Assembly (NCBI GenBank): GCA_035301285.1
Contig: DATGUN010000044.1
Coordinates: 1 to 48,327 of the forward strand
Reading direction: 5' to 3'
Length of the DNA stretch: 48,327 nucleotides
Source of the DNA: DATGUN01 sp035301285
GTDB lineage: Bacteria; Bacillota; Bacilli; Bacillales; Amphibacillaceae
Shown: positions 27,084-35,274 of the stretch, in pieces
How positions within the stretch are numbered: the stretch's first letter is position 1
How the letters are laid out: each line of letters opens with the position of its first letter
Made by a program: the position numbers and the translations under genes
Notes under the pieces: model-generated
Told to the model about the DNA's origin: nothing
Database searches by the model: none
Seen by the model: the letters and a program-made list of their open reading frames with translations, nothing else

Positions 27084-27269
27084 CTATGATGAGCATGTAG
27101 AGCTTGAACCGCACGTCGAGCAACCACTTCCAATGACAGACCCGCTTGTGGCAGCAGTTTCTGGCAGAGCTGTCGCTTCATTGATCTCGATGAATTCCAA
27201 CTCATCAATATCGGCGAACAGTTCGTCAATCATTTTGTCTTCATTTTTTTCGACAATCTTTTCTGACAT
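27084..27269 (-). CDS. RiPP precursor peptide (thiopeptide or dehydrated-azole type)
   Basis: 61 residues. The acidic leader (MSEKIVEKNEDKM, then IDELFADIDELEFIEINEA) resembles thiopeptide and LAP leaders. From Ser42 the C-terminal 20 residues contain only Ser, Gly, Val, Ile, Cys and Thr, ending CSTCGSSSTCSS: 9 Ser, 2 Thr and 3 Cys (Cys50, Cys53, Cys59). Cys would become thiazoles and Ser/Thr dehydro-residues. The ATG at 27269 has a strong AAGGAGGTG site; the frame is open upstream to 27344 but that part precedes the ribosome site. The leader cleavage point is unknown: ATSG, SVIG or GSG junctions are all plausible. Confidence 0.85.
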   Translation of the reverse strand: MSEKIVEKNEDKMIDELFADIDELEFIEINEATALPETAATSGSVIGSGCSTCGSSSTCSS

Positions 27270-27748
27270 ACTTTTCACCTCCTTCAAAGGGAATAACCCC
27301 TTTTCAGGGACATCGATCATATCCATCCCATTCCTTATATCCAATCAGCTTTCAACAATGAATCCATTTCAATAAATTCACATCCACTCGATTCATCCAA
27401 GCGATATGAGCCGAAAAATAAGTTGAATTTTCTGACACTATGCACCGAATTATCATATCAATCATTTAATAAACATGATTTCACAAATAAGGGCTTGTCT
27501 TTCTATACACATACCACAATGAAAAACTTCTAAACCGGTCCAGATGAATTATTTTCCATTTATGTAGAATACGCTCAAACTACTATACTTACCTACTCAT
27601 GTCAACATAACATCCAAAAATTGAGTCAATATCACTAGTTCAGGATACCTATTTTCGTTTCATATATACGTGCAAACAACATTCTAGTAACAATAGACAC
27701 TATCCAACCACATCGATGAAACCACTGTTCAAAATGATGAGATATAGT

Positions 27749-27777
27749 TTGACAAACAGATAGATGCCTTATAGAAT
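27749..27777 (+). promoter_or_regulatory. SigA-type promoter of the symporter operon
   Basis: TTGACA (27749-27754), 17-base spacer, TAGAAT (27772-27777). A second TATAAT at 27835-27840 has only a weak -35 and may mark an alternative start. Confidence 0.6.
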
Positions 27778-27840
27778 TTTAATATATTTAAAAGATAATT
27801 GGTTTAAGCAAGCATTTCCAATTATTTTTTATTTTATAAT

Positions 27841-27864
27841 ACTGGTTATGACATCATAACCAGT
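27841..27864. promoter_or_regulatory. Perfect palindromic operator upstream of the symporter operon
   Basis: ACTGGTTATGA and TCATAACCAGT are exact inverted repeats separated by two bases, directly after TATAAT. The outer TGGT/ACCA resembles GntR-family operators, but no GntR gene lies in the window, so the regulator is unknown. The element could also form a short hairpin in the leader RNA. Confidence 0.6.
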
Positions 27865-27946
27865 TAAAATGTGCCCTTGTTTTACAAACGATTAAGATTG
27901 ATAGAATCAATAAGGTTGAGGGCATATCTACGAAGGAGGCATTTTT

Positions 27947-29716
27947 ATGTTGGCAGAGAACTGGATTGTTCTCATAACGATGTTGATTTATCTACTGTTT
28001 ATGCTATGGATTGGCCGTAAAACTTCTGAAGACGTTACTGACCTGGATAGCTATATCCTTGCTGGTAGAAATGTTTCCTGGCCAATGCTTGCAATGACTT
28101 ACCTAGCCACTGTTGCGAGTACTGTGCAACTATTGGGTCAGCCGGGGCTGGCTTATGAAAACGGCTTCTCACTATATTTTTGGGAAAAAATCGCCGTCAT
28201 CACGATCATCATATTGTTTACAATCCCCTTGGCTAAACGACTCAGAGGGTTAGGTGTTTCCACAATAGCAGATATCGCTTTAGCTCGATTCCCAAACAGT
28301 AAACGAATACATTATATATTAACGATTACACAAGTGATTTGGGGAATTTTTGTTGCTGCTTTATCCGTATTTGGTGGATCATTATTGGTTACCTCTGTTA
28401 CAGGGATTCCTTTAACCATTTCACTCGTGGTCATTGTCGGGGTAACACTTGGTTATACGATTTTAGGTGGGCTCAGTGCTGTCGTGGTTACCGACTCTGT
28501 CCAATGGGCGATCATTATTGTCGGGTCGGCTATTTTTATTCCGATTTTGTTCGTCGCTATCGATCCATTCACAACATTCTTTTCACAATATGTTGGTCCC
28601 GATGGGTTTTCTCTCACTGAAGCAGCATCTGACAATTCAATGAAACCAGGATTCACAGATATTTACACGTTGCCGGTCGCGCCATTGACAGGGATTGCTT
28701 TCCTGATTACTTCCGGAAGTCTGCCCGCGGTGGATCCAAGTTATGCACAAAGACTACTGGCAGCTAAGAGTGAACGGGATGGTCGCATTGGCTTATATGT
28801 GTTTGCCATCATGTATTTGCTGATTATGACATTAATTCTATCCGTTGGCATGTATGGATCTGGATTACTTCCAAATCTAGCAAATCCAGATAATGTATTA
28901 TTAGAAATGGCCCAAGAATACCTGCCTTTATTTGGCAAGGCATTATTCCTGACTGCCGTTGCAGCTGCGGCAATGTCGACAGTATCTTCTTATTTGAATG
29001 TTACTGCCGGTATGATTGTCAAAAATCTGATTCTTGAGTTCGCTCCCAAATTGACAATGAAAAAACAAATTTTGTGGGCCCGAATCTGCACCGTTTTCGT
29101 TGCTCTGGCAACATTATCTTTTGCACCAATCGCATCTAGTGGATTAGCCGTTGCAGCCAATGCCGCCCAAATCATTTTAATATCAGCAGTCGGTCCACTT
29201 ATCTATCTGATTCTTTTCTGGAAAAAAACATCCGAACAGGGGGCCTTTTGGGGGACTGTTATAACAGCACTTGCTACCTTTACACTTGTTATTGTTGTAG
29301 GTGGGCCTGATGCGGCCGTACTAGGACCCGGATTACTCGGAATACCTGTTCAATTTTGGGGTTTCATCATTGCAGGTATAACATTTGTCGGGATCAGTTA
29401 TTTGAAACCAAATACAATGGAAAAAACACCAACTGCGTTTCAGTCTCTATTTAAACAACAGTCTTCTGGGCCATCGTTGAAATCGATTATTGGAATCAGC
29501 TTATTATGGTTGATATTATTTATACCGTTCATCTACATGAAAATAACAGATGAAAAATTTGCATTTCCATTCTTGAGTGGTCGCTTCGCGTGGCTAACGA
29601 ACACCACCTTTTTGATAACATCGGTCTTAGTGTTTGGTATGAGCTTGTATTTAATCACCCGTTTGGTTAAATTTCTGCGCAGTACGAACAATCATGAAGA
29701 AGCAAAAGATCTGTAA
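27947..29716 (+). CDS. Sodium:solute symporter (SSS family)
   Basis: 589 residues with about 13 hydrophobic segments and SSS-family features: an early GRKTSEDVTDLDSYILAGRNVSWPMLAMTYLATVAS segment (the Na+-site helix), GYTILGGLSAVVVTDSVQW, and AAAAMSTVSSYLNV. Such carriers use the sodium gradient, common in halophiles, to import sugars, amino acids or carboxylates. The ATG has GAAGGAGG upstream. It heads a plus-strand operon with a Gfo/Idh oxidoreductase and a C69-type peptidase, suggesting uptake of a compound that these two enzymes process. The substrate is not readable from sequence. Confidence 0.88.
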   Translation: MLAENWIVLITMLIYLLFMLWIGRKTSEDVTDLDSYILAGRNVSWPMLAMTYLATVASTVQLLGQPGLAYENGFSLYFWEKIAVITIIILFTIPLAKRLRGLGVSTIADIALARFPNSKRIHYILTITQVIWGIFVAALSVFGGSLLVTSVTGIPLTISLVVIVGVTLGYTILGGLSAVVVTDSVQWAIIIVGSAIFIPILFVAIDPFTTFFSQYVGPDGFSLTEAASDNSMKPGFTDIYTLPVAPLTGIAFLITSGSLPAVDPSYAQRLLAAKSERDGRIGLYVFAIMYLLIMTLILSVGMYGSGLLPNLANPDNVLLEMAQEYLPLFGKALFLTAVAAAAMSTVSSYLNVTAGMIVKNLILEFAPKLTMKKQILWARICTVFVALATLSFAPIASSGLAVAANAAQIILISAVGPLIYLILFWKKTSEQGAFWGTVITALATFTLVIVVGGPDAAVLGPGLLGIPVQFWGFIIAGITFVGISYLKPNTMEKTPTAFQSLFKQQSSGPSLKSIIGISLLWLILFIPFIYMKITDEKFAFPFLSGRFAWLTNTTFLITSVLVFGMSLYLITRLVKFLRSTNNHEEAKDL

Positions 29717-29752
29717 GAACACAACATCATGAAATAAAAAGGAGAGATACAA

Positions 29753-30754
29753 ATGATTAATGTAGGAATAATTGGTATGGGAACACGCGGACAAATGTAT
29801 GCTGAAACTGTTGAACAAAGTAATAAAGCAACCGTGGCAGCTGTGAGCGATGTCAATGAAGGGTTTCTTGAAAAAACCAAAAACCATTTTAATGCGAATG
29901 GTTACACTGATTATAAAGATATGTTCGAACAAGAAAATCTCGACGCTGTCATTGTAGCAACACCGGATTTCCTCCATAAAGAACCTGTCATCCTTGCTGC
30001 AAAAAAAGGCATCCATATTATGGTGGAAAAACCTTTTTCAACAGATATGGAAGAAGCAGAGGAAATGGCAGAAGCTATCCGTCAAAATAATGTAAAATGC
30101 TTGGTCGGTTTTGAAAACAGGTGGAACAGCCCTTTTGTCGCTGCGAAAAACGCGGTGGGCAATGGTGAACTCGGCGAATTGAATACAATGAACAGCAGAC
30201 TGAATGATTCCATTTTTGTCCCTACGAAAATGCTTAAGTGGGCAGCAAATTCGACACCGGGATGGTTCTTGCTATCCCATTCCATTGATATTGCATGTTG
30301 GTTGAAAGAAAAGAAACCGACGAGTGTCTTTGCTGTTGGAACACGAAAAAAATTAGTTTCCATGGGAATTGACACCTACGATTCGATCCAAGCAACGTTG
30401 ACATTTCCGGATAACACCCATGCGACGTTTACATCAAGTTGGATCTTACCAGAAAGCATCCCATTACTCTATGACTTCAAATATGAAATAATCGGAGAAA
30501 ACGGAAGCTTGAATCTTGATTTACACGATCAGATGGTCAAAAAAACAACGGCCAACTATGAACATGTGCCAACGCTTGGAATGCCCATTGATGGAAGGTT
30601 GACAGCCGCACCAAGCCAGATGCTGTTTTCATTTATCAATAACATTTCAGACAACACCCAACCGACTGCCAATGAGGAAGATGGGCTACTGAATGCCAAA
30701 ATTTTAAACGCTTTGCACAAATCGGTGGAAACAGGAAACATCCAACACATATAA
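29753..30754 (+). CDS. Gfo/Idh/MocA family oxidoreductase
   Basis: 333 residues: VGIIGMGTRGQMY dinucleotide loop at 4-16, MVEKPFST with EKP at 92-94, and the C-terminal domain with PGWFLLSHSIDIACWL. The start has AAAAGGAGAG upstream. It is about 60% identical along its whole length, by eye, to the protein at 47122-48123, which also follows a transporter gene; both keep LKW...PGWFLL and YEIIGENG. A terminator-like hairpin follows at 30768. Probably an NAD(P)-dependent sugar or cyclitol dehydrogenase acting on the imported substrate. Confidence 0.88.
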   Translation: MINVGIIGMGTRGQMYAETVEQSNKATVAAVSDVNEGFLEKTKNHFNANGYTDYKDMFEQENLDAVIVATPDFLHKEPVILAAKKGIHIMVEKPFSTDMEEAEEMAEAIRQNNVKCLVGFENRWNSPFVAAKNAVGNGELGELNTMNSRLNDSIFVPTKMLKWAANSTPGWFLLSHSIDIACWLKEKKPTSVFAVGTRKKLVSMGIDTYDSIQATLTFPDNTHATFTSSWILPESIPLLYDFKYEIIGENGSLNLDLHDQMVKKTTANYEHVPTLGMPIDGRLTAAPSQMLFSFINNISDNTQPTANEEDGLLNAKILNALHKSVETGNIQHI

Positions 30755-30767
30755 TTCCTTTTCACGG

Positions 30768-30808
30768 CCTCAATCCAAGGGATAATAACCTATGGATTGA
30801 GGTTTATT
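30768..30808 (+). terminator. Intrinsic terminator after the oxidoreductase gene
   Basis: CCTCAATCCA (30768-30777) pairs with TGGATTGAGG (30793-30802), followed by TTTATTT. The C69 peptidase gene downstream therefore probably depends on read-through or its own promoter. Confidence 0.7.
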
Positions 30809-30970
30809 TATATGGCTGGACATTTCCTCCACAATGCTGATGCCTTATGCGAACCTTGCGTCTCCATGGCCAAACAAAAACAATCAATACCTGATGAACA
30901 TGACTGTCACATCTCCGCGAATGTCTCATAAACTACATTGGCAACAGGAATAAATGTAAGGAGTGACAAA

Positions 30971-32605
30971 TTGAAACATCATAGATTGGATAAAACGACG
31001 ATAGAAAAAACGAGTATTGGCTTTTATGTAGGTAATCAACTGACAAAAGATGGCTCGACATTATTGGGAGGATTTGGTCATGAGCCTTCCAGTCATTGGG
31101 TTAGTATTGTCCCGGCACAGGATCACCCCAAAGGATCCACAATGACGGTCGGAGCGACAGAAGATGCTGTCATATCTGGCGAATTGATGGACATTCCGCA
31201 GGTCGAACATACATTTAAATATATCAGTTCGACCTATTCGGAGTTTGAAGGATTCCCCCCACCTTTGACAAACGGTGGACTGAACGAACATGGTGTTGCC
31301 GGTCGTGACATTTGGTCAGATTCCCGTGAAGAATTGGTAGATATGACACCTGAACCCCAACATGGACCAAACTATAGTGATCTGGCTCGTATTGCGATGG
31401 AACGTGCAACGTCGGCTCGTGAAGCGGTCGACATCATCGGAGACCTTATCAATAAATACGGCTATACGACCTATGGTGGTAATTCACATCTTTTCGCAGA
31501 TAAGAATGAGGGATGGGTCATGATTGAATATGCCGGTGGTCAAGGTTTATGGGCCGCTGAACGTTTAGGACCTGATGAGGTACGTGTTTCGTATCCTGGA
31601 TATATCCATAACTTTCCTGTCCATTTTCAAGACAGTGATAATTACAAGGGTTCGGATAATATCGTCTCTTTTGCACAAAAACAAGGTTGGTGGGATCCCG
31701 AACATGATAACCCTAACTATTTAAACCTTCAAAACGTATATGGAACACCGTTTCCAGGTGAAGGTGTCAGTGAAAAAGAGAATCCCTTCATAACATGGCG
31801 CGTACCACCAGAGCGTGAGAAAGAACTTCGATCAATGGTTCCCGTGAGCCTGGAAGATATGCTTGCACTTGTACGGGATCCGCGCTGGTCAAATGATCAC
31901 GCTGGTTACGGGCAAGTGGCTCATATACGTCATCATGTTCCTGATGCGTTACAAACACTTTGGGTAGCAGTTACACAAGCTGTGACGACACCCTATGTGC
32001 CGGTCCCCATTGCAACAGATGCATTAGCCGTTCCACCTGAATTTACCCAACATCGGTATATGACACATGAATCGGCTTCAGAATATCTGAGTTCAGATTA
32101 TGCTCCTCAAGAAGCAACTAAATACGCAACGCGAACGTTTAAACGACTGTTATATTTTACGAGTGAACACCCTGGGCTCTTTTTGCATTATGTTACAGGT
32201 ATTATCGAGAGTTTTGAAAAAGATATGTTGGAGGAACGTCAGCAATTGGAAAAGCAATTTCTTGAGTTACATCAGTTCAACAGAATGGCTGAAGCAAAAC
32301 AATTAATATCTAAAAATGTGAATCAGAATTTTTATAAATCCCTGCGCCTTGGAATACAACTGACAAATACGGTTGAAACTGAAACACTCAAACGCTTCGG
32401 TATTCGCATCCCAAAAAATACAGCTGATCCTGGGGAAACAACCCCACCCTGGAGCCAATCAATGGTGCAGATGACCGACGAAGAAATGGTCACATGTTAT
32501 GATGCCAAGCTTGGTCCATATCCACGTCAATACGGGATTTACAGTCGTGGCATTCCATACTCCAAAGAATATATCACCACTATTTTATTCAAGAAAGGGT
32601 TATAA
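30971..32605 (+). CDS. C69-family dipeptidase-like Ntn hydrolase with Ser in place of Cys
   Basis: About 544 residues with the C69 (PepD) pattern: VGNQLTKDGSTLLGG, then TNGGLNEHGVAGRDIWSDSREELVDM, GGNSHLFADKNEGWVMIEYAGGQGLWAAERL and WGWWDPEHD-like blocks. C69 enzymes normally expose an N-terminal Cys nucleophile (CTT/CTS before xVG); here the aligned position is Ser15 in EKTSIGFYVG, after a 14-residue segment. Ser is a possible Ntn nucleophile, but activity is unproven. The start is TTG 30971 after AAGGAGTGAC; ATG 30938 is upstream of that site. It could release amino acids from a dipeptide or acyl-amino compound linked to the neighbouring symporter. Confidence 0.78.
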   Translation: MKHHRLDKTTIEKTSIGFYVGNQLTKDGSTLLGGFGHEPSSHWVSIVPAQDHPKGSTMTVGATEDAVISGELMDIPQVEHTFKYISSTYSEFEGFPPPLTNGGLNEHGVAGRDIWSDSREELVDMTPEPQHGPNYSDLARIAMERATSAREAVDIIGDLINKYGYTTYGGNSHLFADKNEGWVMIEYAGGQGLWAAERLGPDEVRVSYPGYIHNFPVHFQDSDNYKGSDNIVSFAQKQGWWDPEHDNPNYLNLQNVYGTPFPGEGVSEKENPFITWRVPPEREKELRSMVPVSLEDMLALVRDPRWSNDHAGYGQVAHIRHHVPDALQTLWVAVTQAVTTPYVPVPIATDALAVPPEFTQHRYMTHESASEYLSSDYAPQEATKYATRTFKRLLYFTSEHPGLFLHYVTGIIESFEKDMLEERQQLEKQFLELHQFNRMAEAKQLISKNVNQNFYKSLRLGIQLTNTVETETLKRFGIRIPKNTADPGETTPPWSQSMVQMTDEEMVTCYDAKLGPYPRQYGIYSRGIPYSKEYITTILFKKGL

Positions 32606-32838
32606 TCATCTTTAAGATCAAATTCGACAATTCATAACACAATGAACTGCTAGATTCAATACATGCCGGACCAAAAATCGAACCGAAAAATATTGCTTCC
32701 ATTAAATAAACGGTACGTCTAAAATCACACCATATATTTCATGTTTGCCAAACGATACTGTGTAGTATGGCGGAGTAAGAAGTTTCGCAATAAGACATAA
32801 TAGATTGCGCCTCCTCAAAAGGGCGGTTCCGTTAGAAT

Positions 32839-32882
32839 AAATCGACCTCCCGTCAGAGCGCGAACTCAGGGGAGGTCGATTT
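32839..32882. other. Strong 13-bp stem-loop
   Basis: AAATCGACCTCCC (32839-32851) pairs exactly with GGGAGGTCGATTT (32870-32882) around an 18-base loop. It sits between convergent genes and may terminate either, but no clear T-run follows on either strand. It could also be an inverted-repeat relic of a mobile element. Confidence 0.45.
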
Positions 32883-32901
32883 GTCATAAGACTGACAATA
32901 G

Positions 32902-33009
32902 GTGTATCAAAATCCCGAATGCGACAGAAAAGTCAATACCACCTATGAACATGTTCCAAGACTTATATCGCCCGTTGATGAAAAATTGACGATCATGCGA
33001 TTTTCATAG
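32902..33009 (+). pseudogene. Relic of a Gfo/Idh oxidoreductase gene (C-terminal fragment)
   Basis: In the plus frame the bases encode CDRKVNTTYEHVPRLISPVD, then EKLT and a stop. This aligns with HDQMVKKTTANYEHVPTLGM of the intact gene at 29753-30754, and the DNA is also similar (CTATGAACATGT..CCAA in both). No start or upstream homology is seen, so this is a leftover of a third copy, probably from a past duplication or deletion between the two intact paralogues. Confidence 0.55.
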
Positions 33010-33062
33010 GCACACAATCAAACGTGAATAGCCCACAAGACCGCATATGGGGTACGATCAAA

Positions 33063-33233
33063 CTACCCCTCTCTCCCCTCTTTTTCATCGCCATCGATAT
33101 CCCGAACCGAACTTTTAAATGCTTTTAGCGATGTACCAGCGGCTCGTGCGAGTTCAGGCAATTTTGAAGGGCCGAATATCATCAAGGCAACAACCAGGAT
33201 TAAAATCAAGCTGGGTATTCCGATATTTGGCAA
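33063..33233 (-). CDS. tatA: Twin-arginine translocase subunit TatA (TatAd-like)
   Basis: 56 residues: a short N-terminus NIGIPSLILILVVALMIFGPSKLPELARAAGTSLKAFK gives one membrane helix, the FGPSKLPE hinge and an amphipathic helix, closely resembling B. subtilis TatAd, the subunit dedicated to PhoD export. The start is TTG 33233, six bases after AGGAGGGG; the frame is open to 33254. It follows a Tat-signal metallophosphoesterase on the same strand after about 60 bases, so it is probably the pore subunit for that substrate. No tatC is in the window. Confidence 0.88.
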   Translation of the reverse strand: MPNIGIPSLILILVVALMIFGPSKLPELARAAGTSLKAFKSSVRDIDGDEKEGREG

Positions 33234-33290
33234 CGTTATCCCCTCCTCTCTCAATGTGTTTAGTGCCTCTACTGTAACGAGGTAAGGTTT

Positions 33291-35021
33291 CTACTTGGCA
33301 TCCCCAACATCAAATGTGGTCGATGCAACATCGTCATAGCCGCTTCCATAGAAGTAGACCATTTTATACGTTTGGTTTGCCTTATAGCGATCAGGCTTGA
33401 CATTATCCGCTGGGTCATAAGTGAATTTAAACGCTCCTTCATTATCGTCAGGTGTGTACATCCACCAAATGGCTGGGTTTGCCTCTCCAGGCTCTACATT
33501 CTCTTCATAAACGCCTACCCAATCACTTTGCGGCGGACGAATGTTTTTGACTTCAACATCCACTTTCGTTTTCGTGTCTGATAGAGAATTCTCAGATAAA
33601 GTGACTTCAGGTTTTTCATTGGATGTTTTCCCCATCGTTGAAACAGAATTCTTACTTTCATTCCCAAACGCATCCAATGCGTAAATATCAAATTCATATG
33701 TCGTATCTGGCTCCAAGTCACCTACCGTAATGGCTACCGGATCAGGTACCGGATCCCTGTAAAATTCAGAGAAGGCAAGATATTCTTTTTCATCACCTTT
33801 CTCGTTAGTGGCAATGATACGGTAATCATGGACCAGCAGATTGTCCTGTGCCTGAGTCAACATAAGAGTCAGGCTGGCATTCGTCGTCTTGCCTTTATCA
33901 ACCGATGCCATGGCATTCTCTGTAAAGTACGGTGGAACCTTATCCCGATCATCCGTATATTCAAATGGTTCATAAGGGGTGCCTTCAGGTGGGAACCTCA
34001 GATGGAATGGATCACCTGTCCAATCATTATTATGTATATCACGACGGTAGATGAGTACATCATGTTCACTCACTTGAACGATCAAAGCCTGGTTCAGGTA
34101 ATCCCCATTTGCGGGATGATCACCTTGAATCCGACCATCTTCAAGCCATAGATCATTGCCCGTAGACGTTCCAATCGCTGTAAAATCCTTCTGATATATG
34201 ATACGCGGATCATCAAGCGGATAGTGCGTATGTCCGGAAAATGAAATCGCCCGCGGATACTTGCTCAATGTATCATAGAAAAGATCTCTGTTTTCATTGA
34301 AACCCCACTCACTTCCATATATGGTATCTTTTATGGGCTGATGGTGAAAAACAAAAATCGGTTTTTCAGGATCATCGTCATATGCAATCTGCAGTTGCTC
34401 ATCAAGCCATTTTATCTGTTTCTTGCTGAATGTCCCCTCTGTCAGACCATCTTCTGTTGCTAGAATGATAAAGTGATAGCCTTTGATTACTTTTCGGTAA
34501 TACATTGAATCCATACCTGTCTTTTTAAGATAACGATTTTGCGCCTCTTTGACAGGTAAGTCATTCCAGTAGTCATGATTACCGATTGCAAACATCGAAA
34601 CCGCATCAGGCTGTATGTATTTATCATATACTTCCATGAATCGGTCATATTCCTCCTCATATCCGGTATCCGTCAGATCCCCGACCGTCACGAAAGCATC
34701 CTGTTCCGGGAACAATTGGTTCAATTGATTGAGTGTCTCTATGAACTTATCCCGCGTACGGTCATCATCAGCCATCGTATGGACATCACTGATCACCGGA
34801 AATAAAAGATATGGTTTATTTTTGGCATTTTTTACCGAAGAGCTAAGTGCCGATACCGGAATGGCATTCAGTGAACTTGCAGCCGTCGCAACCAACGCAG
34901 CACCGACCACCTGAGTTGTAGTCTTCAAAAACTTCCTACGCTCCATATCTGTACTTCCGGAACGCGGTCGCGGTGAATCATGTGACTTTTCTTTATTATT
35001 GTCTTGAAAATCCTCTGGCAT
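33291..35021 (-). CDS. Tat-exported calcineurin-like metallophosphoesterase
   Basis: 576 residues. Twin-arginine signal ERRKFLK at 27-33 with a hydrophobic stretch and ALS cleavage region near 60. The metal-binding motifs follow in order: DVH (79-81), GDLTD (114-118), GNHD (146-149), HHQP (225-228) and GHTH (262-265). The C-terminal half (about 340-576) looks like beta-sandwich domains, one with fibronectin-like EPDTTYEFDIYALDAFGNES. It would hydrolyse phosphomono- or diesters outside the cell, with metals loaded before export. It is followed by tatA, like phoD-tatAd of B. subtilis, but is not PhoD itself. A promoter and a cre-like site lie upstream. Confidence 0.87.
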   Translation of the reverse strand: MPEDFQDNNKEKSHDSPRPRSGSTDMERRKFLKTTTQVVGAALVATAASSLNAIPVSALSSSVKNAKNKPYLLFPVISDVHTMADDDRTRDKFIETLNQLNQLFPEQDAFVTVGDLTDTGYEEEYDRFMEVYDKYIQPDAVSMFAIGNHDYWNDLPVKEAQNRYLKKTGMDSMYYRKVIKGYHFIILATEDGLTEGTFSKKQIKWLDEQLQIAYDDDPEKPIFVFHHQPIKDTIYGSEWGFNENRDLFYDTLSKYPRAISFSGHTHYPLDDPRIIYQKDFTAIGTSTGNDLWLEDGRIQGDHPANGDYLNQALIVQVSEHDVLIYRRDIHNNDWTGDPFHLRFPPEGTPYEPFEYTDDRDKVPPYFTENAMASVDKGKTTNASLTLMLTQAQDNLLVHDYRIIATNEKGDEKEYLAFSEFYRDPVPDPVAITVGDLEPDTTYEFDIYALDAFGNESKNSVSTMGKTSNEKPEVTLSENSLSDTKTKVDVEVKNIRPPQSDWVGVYEENVEPGEANPAIWWMYTPDDNEGAFKFTYDPADNVKPDRYKANQTYKMVYFYGSGYDDVASTTFDVGDAK

Positions 35022-35075
35022 GTTTATTTTTCTCCCTTTCTAATATAAATTTGAAATTGGCACATTGATTAACAT

Positions 35076-35104
35076 TATATAAACAAATACCAATGGATTG
35101 TCAA
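35076..35104 (-). promoter_or_regulatory. Promoter of the metallophosphoesterase-tatA operon
   Basis: Minus-strand TTGACA (35104-35099) with TATATA (35081-35076) after 17 bases; an overlapping TATAAT would need a 19-base spacer. It lies about 55 bases upstream of the metallophosphoesterase start. Confidence 0.6.
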
Positions 35105-35142
35105 ACAGTGGAAAAGTTGACATATATCGTTATAAAGCATAT

Positions 35143-35156
35143 TGCTATCGCTTACA
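35143..35156 (-). promoter_or_regulatory. cre-like site upstream of the metallophosphoesterase promoter
   Basis: Minus-strand TGTAAGCGATAGCA matches the cre consensus TGWAANCGNTNWCA at 13 of 14 positions. It lies about 40 bases upstream of the -35 box, so it could mediate activation or be coincidental. Confidence 0.4.
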
Positions 35157-35274
35157 AGTTAGAGGCAGCATGACAGTGAACAAATATTCATAGCATCTCC
35201 GCATTGATAGATTCAACTTGAAAATCATTCTTTCGTCCTGTGTGGTATGGACTAAATAATTTAAACTTCTTAGC

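Larger units (their letters stand above)
27270..27946. other. Divergent intergenic region between precursor and symporter
   Basis: 677 AT-rich bases with no convincing gene. It must hold the minus-strand promoter of the RiPP cluster, but no -35/-10 pair with good spacing was found; a minus TTGACA at 27605-27600 lacks a good -10. The plus-strand half contains the symporter promoter and a palindromic operator, listed separately. Confidence 0.6.
32606..33062. other. Intergenic region with hairpin and gene relic
   Basis: About 450 bases between the convergent peptidase and tatA genes. A short minus-strand frame at 32702-32887 has no ribosome site and unlikely composition. The only structured elements are a 13-bp hairpin and a decayed Gfo/Idh fragment, listed separately. 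Confidence 0.5.

Noticed and set aside
27449..27605. Promoter for the RiPP precursor
   Set aside because: Several -10-like (GATAAT, TATAGT) and one TTGACA on the minus strand were found, but none with 16-18 base spacing, so no call is made.
32702..32887. 61-codon minus-strand ORF
   Set aside because: It spans the hairpin at 32839-32882, has no ribosome site, and has unlikely composition.
35066..35090. PhoP box upstream of the metallophosphoesterase (TTAACA-N5-TAAACA)
   Set aside because: It lies on the strand opposite to the gene and overlaps the -10 box; one mismatch and wrong orientation make it weak.
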